A DNA stretch of 11,459 nucleotides from JACVRW01 sp035705985 (GTDB lineage Bacteria; Actinomycetota; Thermoleophilia; Solirubrobacterales; Thermoleophilaceae). The stretch is taken from contig DASSVP010000066.1 of assembly GCA_035705985.1 (NCBI GenBank), positions 1 through 11,459 on the forward strand. The letters are read 5' to 3'. A model generated the notes under the pieces. The model was not told the origin of the DNA. It saw nothing but the letters and a program-made list of their open reading frames with translations, and searched no databases. Below, piece by piece: positions 1-4,733 of the stretch. Both the position numbers and the translations under genes were made by a program. The number at the start of each line of letters is the position of its first letter. Positions within the stretch are counted from its first letter, which is position 1.

Positions 1-266
1 CGCGTGGTGGCCGTGAACGAGGCGACCCGGTGGCCGTTGCGCCGGAGCGTGACCTTCCACGGGACGGCGTTCCGGTTCTGGTCGACCTGGAACTCGACCT
101 CGATTCCGCGGCTCTCGCGTGTCAGCTTCAGCTTGCTCGTGGACTGCTGGGTACAGGCGCCGCGGACGCCGACGGCACGATGGCCTCCCTTCGCGAACGC
201 GGCCGGAACCGCGAGCAGCGCTGCTGCGAAGAGGATGACGGTGAGTGGGATGAGAGAGCGGGACAT
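1..266 (-). CDS. Small secreted protein, paralogue of the one at 2398-2796 (3' end outside window)
   Basis: I do not recognise a named family. The minus-strand frame opens with ATG at 266-264, preceded by an AAGGA-type ribosome binding site 5 nt upstream, and stays open for 88 codons to the window edge. Residues 1-25 form a clear Sec signal peptide: a short basic start, a hydrophobic run, and an AFA cleavage site before KGG. The mature part has a Cys near residue 38, then S-x-LKL, GIEVEFQV, PWKVTL and a HRVAS segment. These line up in order with GDC, S-LRL, SIEVRFRL, TWRITT and RRVAS of the plus-strand protein at 2398-2796, so the two are paralogues. The alternating hydrophobic pattern suggests beta strands. 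The gene is divergent from the kinase gene at 378, and the operator-like site at 331-344 lies in between. Function is unknown; secretion is well supported. Confidence 0.82.
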   Translation of the reverse strand, partial: MSRSLIPLTVILFAAALLAVPAAFAKGGHRAVGVRGACTQQSTSKLKLTRESRGIEVEFQVDQNRNAVPWKVTLRRNGHRVASFTATT

Positions 267-299
267 GGTGATCCTTTCGTCGGTCTTCGGGGCGGGGCC

Positions 300-329
300 A
301 GCGTCGCGATCTCCGGGTCCGAGCCGCAA
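300..329 (-). promoter_or_regulatory. Predicted promoter of the leftward small secreted gene
   Basis: On the minus strand a TTGCGG -35-like hexamer (329-324) is followed after 18 nt by GACGCT (305-300), a weak -10. The same arrangement, TTGCGG, 18 nt, then CACACT, occurs ahead of the paralogue at 2398. If right, transcription would start near 293, leaving a leader of about 27 nt that contains the ribosome binding site. The operator-like palindrome would then be centred about 44 bp upstream of the start. The -10 is a poor match by itself and is supported mainly by the parallel with the second copy. Confidence 0.35.
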
Positions 330-330
330 T

Positions 331-344
331 GGGACATTGGTCCC
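331..344. promoter_or_regulatory. DosR-like operator palindrome between divergent genes
   Basis: A perfect inverted repeat GGGAC-N4-GTCCC lies between the divergent small secreted gene (start 266) and the kinase gene (start 378). Its core matches the centre of the DosR/DevR box known from mycobacteria (GGGAC-TWWA-GTCCC), which is bound by a NarL/LuxR-family response regulator, the class encoded next door at 1709-2344. The surrounding 20 nt (323-342, read on the minus strand) recurs with one mismatch at 2349-2368, ahead of the paralogous gene. A second overlapping dyad, CAATG-N3-CATTG (327-339), is also shared by both copies. Binding by the neighbouring regulator is inference. Confidence 0.65.
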
Positions 345-377
345 AGTGAGGCCCGGATCCATGTCGGAGCGGCGATC

Positions 378-1712
378 ATGAGGCGCATGGAGTCGATCGC
401 ACCCGACCCCGTGACCGCGCCGACGTCACGGTCCGTGATCCTCCGCTTCGCGGCGGGGACGCTCTCGGCGATCGCGGTCGCCGTCGTGGGCGGCTATTTC
501 GTGCTGCGTTCGGTCGCGATCGACGAGGCGAAGCGGCAGACGCGCACCCGTGTGCAGGAGGCGGCGAAGCTGGTCGAGGCGACGGCGGTGACCGATGGGC
601 TCCTGAGAGGCCGAGAAAGGGCGGTGAGGGCAGTCGACGACGTCGTGGTCGGCCGCGTGCTCAGCGGCTCGATCGTGCGCGTGAAGATCTGGTCTCCCGC
701 GGGCCGCGTCCTCTACTCCGACGAGCCCGCCGAGATCGGCGGCAGGTACGCGCTGGACGCGGGGCAGCACCGACTGCTCCGCAACGGAGGCGCGGAAGTG
801 GAGGTGACCGACCTCAACCGGCCCGAGAACAGGCTCGACCGCCAGCAGGGGCGGCTGCTCGAGGCGTACACCCGCATCCGCACGCCCTCGGGCATCCCGC
901 TGCTGTTCGAGATCTACCAGCCCCTCCACTCGATCACCGCAGACGCACGCCGGCTCCTGAGGACGCTCGCGCCCCCGATCCTCGGCGCGATCGCGCTCAT
1001 CCTCCTGGTGCAGGCACCGCTCTTCTGGTCGCTGATGCGTCGGCTCCAGCGAAGCCACGAGCAGCGTGAAGGCCTGCTCGCGAACGCCGTCACGTCGTCA
1101 CGGCGGGAGCGGCGTCGCGTCGCGTCGTACCTCCATGACGGGCCGGTGCAGGAGCTCGCCGGGCTCGCGTTCTCGCTGGCGCCGGTGGCCGACGGGGCCG
1201 AGACCCGCGGAGCGGACGGCGAGGCGGCCGTGGTGCGCACCGTGATCGACCGCCTGCGGGGAACCGTCCGCGACCTGCGCGCGCTGCTCGTGGACCTGCA
1301 CCCGCCGACGCTCGCGACGGCGGGACTCGACGCCGCGCTCCGCGACCTCGTGAGTCCGCTCTCCGCCCGCGGAGCGGCCGTCGAGCTGCGCGTCGACGGC
1401 GAGGAGCGTCTCGATCCCGACACGCAGGCGCTCGTCTATCGCGTCGCGCAGGAGGCGGTGCGCAACGTGATCGCGTACGCCGACGCGTCCACGGTCTCGG
1501 TCGAGGTCGGTGTCGTCGACTCGACGGCGCGACTGCTCGTCGCGGACGACGGACGGGGATTCGCACCCGAGACGCGAGAGCGGCGCCGCGCGGAGGGACA
1601 CCTCGGGCTCTCGCTCGTGGAGGAGCTCGCCGACCAGGCCGGCGGACGCCTGACGGTCGACTCGAGCGAGGGCGAAGGCACCCGCGTGCGGCTGGAGGCG
1701 CCGCTCCGGTGA
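378..1712 (+). CDS. Membrane sensor histidine kinase, NarL/DesK-type (HisKA_3)
   Basis: A 444-residue transmembrane sensor kinase. The ATG at 378 is chosen because GGAG sits 8 nt upstream and the signal-anchor helix follows directly; the open frame upstream looks non-coding. Segments at about residues 20-43 and 197-220 span the membrane and bracket an extracytoplasmic sensor domain of about 150 residues, with a Cache/PAS-like VKIWSPAGRVLYSD stretch. A juxtamembrane helix leads to the HisKA_3 dimerisation helix, with the phospho-accepting His253 in YLHDGPVQE. The ATPase domain shows the N box (Glu359, Asn363), the G1 box DDGRGF (391-395) and the G2 region GHLGLS (407-412), so the kinase looks intact. 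Its last codon overlaps the start of the response regulator by 4 nt (GTGA), implying co-translation with a cognate partner. The signal sensed is not evident; the co-regulated secreted proteins may act near the sensor domain. Confidence 0.93.
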   Translation: MRRMESIAPDPVTAPTSRSVILRFAAGTLSAIAVAVVGGYFVLRSVAIDEAKRQTRTRVQEAAKLVEATAVTDGLLRGRERAVRAVDDVVVGRVLSGSIVRVKIWSPAGRVLYSDEPAEIGGRYALDAGQHRLLRNGGAEVEVTDLNRPENRLDRQQGRLLEAYTRIRTPSGIPLLFEIYQPLHSITADARRLLRTLAPPILGAIALILLVQAPLFWSLMRRLQRSHEQREGLLANAVTSSRRERRRVASYLHDGPVQELAGLAFSLAPVADGAETRGADGEAAVVRTVIDRLRGTVRDLRALLVDLHPPTLATAGLDAALRDLVSPLSARGAAVELRVDGEERLDPDTQALVYRVAQEAVRNVIAYADASTVSVEVGVVDSTARLLVADDGRGFAPETRERRRAEGHLGLSLVEELADQAGGRLTVDSSEGEGTRVRLEAPLR

Positions 1713-2344
1713 TCCGGGTCCTCATCGCCGACGACCACGGCGTGGTGCGGGACGGGCTCGCGGGCGTGATCGCCGCCCAGCCGGATCTCGAGGTGGTCGG
1801 CACGGTCGAGAACGGCGCGGAGGCGGTCGAGTCGTGCCGGAGCTCCGGGCCGGACGTGGTGCTGATGGATCTCGAGATGCCGGTCCTCGACGGCATCGAG
1901 GCGACGCGGATCATCCGGCGGGAACGCCCCGACACGGCGGTGCTCGTGCTCACGTCGTTCTCCGACGCGCGCCGGATCACGGCGGCGCTCGGGGTCGGCG
2001 CGGCCGGCTATCTCCTCAAGGACACGTCTGCCGAGGACGTGGTGCGCGGCATCCGCGCGGCCGCCGAGGGCGGAGCGCCGCTCGACCCCCAGGCGGCGCG
2101 GCTCCTGCTCGAGGCGCGGGAAGCTCCCGACCCGCTCGAGGGGATCTCGCCCCGCGAACGGGACGTGTTCGCTCTCCTGCTCGACGGGCTGCCGAACAAG
2201 CTGATCGCCCAACGCCTCGGCATCAGCGAGAAGACGGTGAAGACGCATCTGACGAACATCTTCCGGCAGATCGACGTGACCGACCGACTCCAGGCCGTGC
2301 TCTGGGCCGAGCGCCACGGTCTGCGCGACGACCTGTCGCCGTGA
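1709..2344 (+). CDS. NarL/LuxR-family response regulator
   Basis: A 211-residue DNA-binding response regulator, the evident partner of the upstream kinase (4-nt overlap, GTG start). The receiver has every key residue: the acidic pair Asp8-Asp9, phosphoacceptor Asp54 in VLMDLEMP, Thr82 in LVLTS and Lys104 in YLLKD. A LuxR-type helix-turn-helix fills about residues 147-205, with SPRERDV at its start and recognition helix SEKTVKTHL; the EKTVK stretch also occurs in the recognition helix of DosR as I recall it. Proteins of this class bind short inverted repeats as dimers. Two such repeats, at 331-344 and 2348-2359, flank the kinase-regulator pair, so it probably controls the adjacent secreted-protein genes and perhaps its own operon. 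That link is inference. The second site begins only 4 nt after this gene's stop codon. Confidence 0.95.
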   Translation: MIRVLIADDHGVVRDGLAGVIAAQPDLEVVGTVENGAEAVESCRSSGPDVVLMDLEMPVLDGIEATRIIRRERPDTAVLVLTSFSDARRITAALGVGAAGYLLKDTSAEDVVRGIRAAAEGGAPLDPQAARLLLEAREAPDPLEGISPRERDVFALLLDGLPNKLIAQRLGISEKTVKTHLTNIFRQIDVTDRLQAVLWAERHGLRDDLSP

Positions 2345-2347
2345 CTC

Positions 2348-2359
2348 CGACCAATGTCG
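2348..2359. promoter_or_regulatory. Second copy of the DosR-like operator palindrome
   Basis: The inverted repeat CGAC-CAAT-GTCG begins just after the response regulator stop codon and 38 nt before the start codon of the second small secreted gene. The enclosing 20 nt (2349-2368) match the minus-strand sequence 342-323 at 19 of 20 positions. The mismatch and the base just outside the 20-mer are symmetric partners in the dyad: G/C in the first copy and C/G here, so symmetry is preserved. The repeat is centred about 44 bp upstream of the predicted leaderless transcription start, a normal place for an activator that contacts RNA polymerase. Confidence 0.65.
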
Positions 2360-2361
2360 CA

Positions 2362-2391
2362 TTGCGGCCGCCGCCGCGTTCGCCGCACACT
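2362..2391 (+). promoter_or_regulatory. Predicted promoter giving a leaderless transcript
   Basis: TTGCGG (2362-2367) and CACACT (2386-2391) are separated by 18 nt, as in the first copy. The -10-like element ends 6 nt before the GTG at 2398, and there is no Shine-Dalgarno sequence, so transcription probably starts at or next to the start codon. The same layout, a hexamer with A at position 2 and T at position 6, then 6 nt, then the start codon, occurs before the genes at 4734 and 8024. The hexamer matches are weak. Confidence 0.4.
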
Positions 2392-2397
2392 GCGACT

Positions 2398-2796
2398 GTG
2401 AGACGTCTCGTGCCTGCGGTGCTGCTCCTGCTCGCGTTCTCGGCGGGTGCCGCCCAGGCGCGGGGCGGCGATCATGGCGGCGGAGACGGCGGCGAGGTGC
2501 GCGTCGCCGGCGACTGCGGTCACGGCGCCGCTGCGTCGCTCCGGCTGCGCGGCCGCGACGGCTCGATCGAGGTGCGCTTCCGCCTTCGGCAGACTCGCGG
2601 ACGCGGAACGTGGCGGATCACGACCGTCCACGAGCGCCGCGTCGCGTCCCGCGCGACGAAGCGCACGACACGCCGGGACGACTCCTTCGAGCTGCGGCGC
2701 ACCCTGCCGGATCTGCGAGGCAGCGACACCGTCGTCGTCCACGCGTGGGGGCCGGACGGCCTCGGCTGCCGCGCGACCGCGACGCTGCGTGGGTGA
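2398..2796 (+). CDS. Small secreted protein, second paralogue
   Basis: Encodes 132 residues of unknown family. The GTG at 2398 is chosen because it begins a typical signal peptide (MRR, then a Leu/Val/Ala-rich core, cleavage after AQA at about residue 21). After a Gly/His/Asp-rich linker comes a domain with two cysteines, one in AGDCG and one in LGCRAT near the C terminus, which could form a disulfide outside the cell. Its first half aligns with the leftward protein at 1-266: GDC, S-LRL, SIEVRF, TWRITT and RRVAS. A charged Arg/Thr-rich segment and a VVVHAWGPDG strand follow. Expression is probably controlled by the palindrome at 2348-2359. The phosphoesterase gene begins 9 nt after the stop and in the same frame, so the two are almost certainly co-transcribed. 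It might be a ligand, a cell-envelope protein or a partner of the phosphatase; nothing in the sequence decides this. Confidence 0.8.
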   Translation: MRRLVPAVLLLLAFSAGAAQARGGDHGGGDGGEVRVAGDCGHGAAASLRLRGRDGSIEVRFRLRQTRGRGTWRITTVHERRVASRATKRTTRRDDSFELRRTLPDLRGSDTVVVHAWGPDGLGCRATATLRG

Positions 2797-2805
2797 GGTA
2801 GGACG

Positions 2806-3834
2806 GTGATCGCCGAGGCCGTCGCCGCCGTCGCGCTGACCCGCGGCCCCGTCGCCGAGAGCGTCACGCGGCGCAGCGCCATCATCTCGTTCCGCACCTC
2901 GGTGCGCGAGCACGACACGGTGCTCTTGCAGAACGGCGACCGGATCGACGCCGGAAGAGGCATCGGGCACGTCGCCCGGCTGACCCACTTGACCCCGGGG
3001 AAGCACTACGAGTACACGGTCGAGGGCGAGTCGGGCGCGCTGGCCGTCGGCACGTTCCGGGCCGCGCCGCGTCGCGCGTCCAAGTTCACCTTCGCGGTCG
3101 TGGGGGACTTCGGGAGCGGGACGAGTGACGAGGCGGCGGTGGCGTCGCTCATCGAGTCATGGCACCCCGACTTCGTGCTCACCACGGGCGACAACGCCTA
3201 TCCGCTGGGCTCGAAGGCGTTGCTCGACCGCGACATCTTCCGCCCGTACGCGGCGGTCATGCGCGAGTCGGCCTGGTTCCCGGCCCTCGGCAACCACGAT
3301 GTGAAGGCGGACCACGGGAAGCCGGAGCTCGAGGCCTTCCACTCGCTCGGCAAGGAGCGCTGGTACCGCTTCACGTGGGGGAACGCCGCATTCGTCGTGC
3401 TGGATTCCGACACGTCTGTCGCCCCGGGCTCGCCGCAGCTGCGCTTCGCCCGCAGGGCGTTCGCGCGCCGCTCGTGCTTCCGCTTCGCCGCCTGGCACCA
3501 TCCGCCGTGGGAGCCGCCGGGTCGCCCGCTCAGCCCAGGCCTGCGCCGCAACATCGTGCCGCTCGTGCAGAAGCGCGGTGTCCAGGTCGTGTTCGTCGGC
3601 CATCTGCACGCCTACGCCCGCAGCCGCCCGCATCACGGGGTCGTCTACGTGGCGGTCGGAACGGGCGGTGCCACGCTGGATTTCGACGCCCGCCTGTTGA
3701 CGATCCCGTTGGCGCGCATCGTCCAGGGCCGCTTCGGCGCCCTGCGCGTGGACGTCGCCGGCCGCACGGCGCGCTTCCGCTTCGAGACCGTCGACGGCAC
3801 GGTGTTCGACCGCTTCCGCCTGAGCTGCTCCTGA
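2806..3834 (+). CDS. Purple-acid-phosphatase-like metallophosphoesterase
   Basis: A 342-residue calcineurin-like phosphoesterase of the purple acid phosphatase type, expected to hydrolyse phosphate esters with a two-metal centre. Residues 10-88 resemble the fibronectin-like N-terminal domain of that family (LTRGPV, then ISFRTS, HLTPGKHYEYTV). The catalytic domain has all five metal blocks: GDFG (Asp101), GDNAY (Asp129 and Tyr132, the Tyr typical of purple acid phosphatases), GNHD (Asn163), AAWHHPPW (His231) and GHLHAY (His266, His268). The GTG at 2806 has GAGG 7 nt upstream. No earlier start is possible in this frame because of the TGA at 2794. The odd point is that this start gives no signal peptide, although the family is usually exported, while the gene just upstream in the same frame carries one. 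Either the enzyme is cytosolic, or the two are joined by readthrough or were split by a point change. Confidence 0.88.
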   Translation: MIAEAVAAVALTRGPVAESVTRRSAIISFRTSVREHDTVLLQNGDRIDAGRGIGHVARLTHLTPGKHYEYTVEGESGALAVGTFRAAPRRASKFTFAVVGDFGSGTSDEAAVASLIESWHPDFVLTTGDNAYPLGSKALLDRDIFRPYAAVMRESAWFPALGNHDVKADHGKPELEAFHSLGKERWYRFTWGNAAFVVLDSDTSVAPGSPQLRFARRAFARRSCFRFAAWHHPPWEPPGRPLSPGLRRNIVPLVQKRGVQVVFVGHLHAYARSRPHHGVVYVAVGTGGATLDFDARLLTIPLARIVQGRFGALRVDVAGRTARFRFETVDGTVFDRFRLSCS

Positions 3835-3846
3835 CCCGCGCGGGTC
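3833..3846. repeat. Perfect 14-bp palindrome at the phosphoesterase stop codon
   Basis: GACCCGCGCGGGTC reads the same on both strands and overlaps the TGA stop (3832-3834). As RNA it could form a 5-bp stem with a GCGC loop. There is no following T-run, so it is not a canonical intrinsic terminator. It may help end the upstream transcript or may be chance in GC-rich sequence. Confidence 0.4.
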
Positions 3847-3919
3847 TCGAGATCCGCTTGCGGCTTCCGGCCGTACTGAGTTTCAGGCGGAACTCGTCGG
3901 AGAGGCTGGTGCAGGGGTT

Positions 3920-4687
3920 TTGAGCGAAGGGTTCTCAGCGGCGTACAAGGTTCCTGAGCGCCCGGCGCTCGCTGCGGTGCGCCACGCGTTGGTCCTGGCG
4001 GCGGGCGCCGACACGACCCGGGCCGTGTCGCAGGCGCTGGCCGAGGCCGGATTCGAGGTGACGGTCGAGAAGAGCGGCGCAGCTGCACTGCTCCGCCTGC
4101 GGCAGGGAGGCTTCGACCTCGTCGTCCTCGAGGTGACGTGGTCCGGCTCCGGCGGGATCGACCTGATCCAGCGGATCCGGCAAGACGGCAACGAGGTGCC
4201 GATCATCGTCCTCGGCGCCTGGGACTCCGAGGCCGAGCTGGCTCTCAGTCTCGATCTCGGTGCGGACGACTACATGGCGAAGCCGGTCTCGACGCGCGAG
4301 CTGGTGAGCCGGAGCCATGCGATCCTGCGTCGCGCGCAGCGCGATCCGGCCGAGGCCGGGTCCATCCGCACGGTCGGCAGCCTGCGAATCGACCTGGCCC
4401 GGCACGAGGTCTTCCTCGGCGAGCGTCCCGTCGACGTCACCGCGTCCGAGCTCCGCGTCCTCGAGCTGCTCTCGAGCACCCCGGGCAAGGTCTTCACGCG
4501 ACAGCAGATCATGGAGCACCTGTGGGCCGGCCCGTACTACGGGGACGGCCATCCGGTGGACACCCACATGCTCAACCTGCGGCGGAAGATCGAGGACGAC
4601 GCCACCCGCCCGAGCCGGCTGGTGACCGTGCGCGGCGCCGGGTTCAGGTTGGTCGCTCCGGCCGGCGAGATGCTGACGAAACTCTGA
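3920..4687 (+). CDS. Orphan OmpR/PhoB-type regulator with a degenerate receiver
   Basis: A winged-helix transcription regulator, 255 residues from the TTG at 3920. The start is uncertain: GTG at 3977 gives 236 residues and begins exactly where a receiver normally does, and neither start has a well-placed ribosome binding site. The receiver fold is recognisable (about residues 22-138), but its phosphorylation site is not. The acidic pair is replaced by AAGAD, the phosphoacceptor Asp by Glu71 in VVLEVTW, and the Thr/Ser switch by Gly99; only Lys121 in YMAKP remains. The C-terminal Trans_reg_C domain (about 148-248) is intact: DVTASELRVLELL, TRQQIMEHLW, recognition helix VDTHMLNLRRKI and wing VRGAGFRLV. 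No kinase gene is adjacent. It is therefore probably controlled without phosphorylation, or is permanently active through the Glu. The four 11-bp repeats at its 3' end, in front of the cytochrome gene, are a plausible binding site. Confidence 0.9.
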   Translation: MSEGFSAAYKVPERPALAAVRHALVLAAGADTTRAVSQALAEAGFEVTVEKSGAAALLRLRQGGFDLVVLEVTWSGSGGIDLIQRIRQDGNEVPIIVLGAWDSEAELALSLDLGADDYMAKPVSTRELVSRSHAILRRAQRDPAEAGSIRTVGSLRIDLARHEVFLGERPVDVTASELRVLELLSSTPGKVFTRQQIMEHLWAGPYYGDGHPVDTHMLNLRRKIEDDATRPSRLVTVRGAGFRLVAPAGEMLTKL

Positions 4688-4716
4688 GTCAACGCTGACC
4701 GAAGCCTGACCGCCGA
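4673..4716 (+). promoter_or_regulatory. Four tandem 11-bp repeats, candidate OmpR-type operator
   Basis: CTGA occurs at 4673, 4684, 4695 and 4706, exactly every 11 nt, forming four direct repeats. Repeats 3 and 4 share CTGACCG, and repeats 1 to 3 have AA at positions 7-8 or 8-9. PhoB/OmpR-family regulators bind head-to-tail to 11-bp direct repeats, one helical turn apart, and a gene for such a regulator ends inside this array (TGA 4685-4687). The array stops 5 nt before the -10-like AACACT, so it covers the -35 position, as Pho boxes do in activated promoters. The periodicity is seen directly; the binding protein is inferred. Confidence 0.6.
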
Positions 4717-4721
4717 GCGGG

Positions 4722-4727
4722 AACACT
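4722..4727 (+). promoter_or_regulatory. Predicted -10 element of the cytochrome gene
   Basis: AACACT lies 6 nt upstream of the GTG at 4734, the same spacing as CACACT before the GTG at 2398 and TACGGT before the ATG at 8024. No Shine-Dalgarno sequence precedes 4734. This implies a leaderless transcript starting at the GTG, with the repeat array in place of a -35 box. Confidence 0.4.
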
Positions 4728-4733
4728 CTGGCT

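Noticed and set aside
30..377. Upstream extension of the kinase reading frame to position 30
   Set aside because: It would run through the divergent promoter and antisense to the small secreted gene; its translation is Arg/Asp-rich without a domain, and the ATG at 378 has a good ribosome binding site and leads straight into the first membrane helix.
4..381. Plus-strand frame opposite the leftward secreted protein
   Set aside because: The minus strand gives a signal peptide, a ribosome binding site and a paralogue in the same window; the plus-strand translation has none of these.
3878..3895. GAGTT / AACTC inverted repeat before the orphan regulator gene
   Set aside because: The arms are only 5 bp with an 8-nt spacer, and there is no second copy or match to the 11-bp repeats; too weak to call an autoregulatory site.
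3930..3960. GGTTC direct repeats 19 nt apart at the start of the orphan regulator gene
   Set aside because: Short, imperfect and without a related copy elsewhere. They might matter only if the true start is GTG 3977, which the sequence does not settle.
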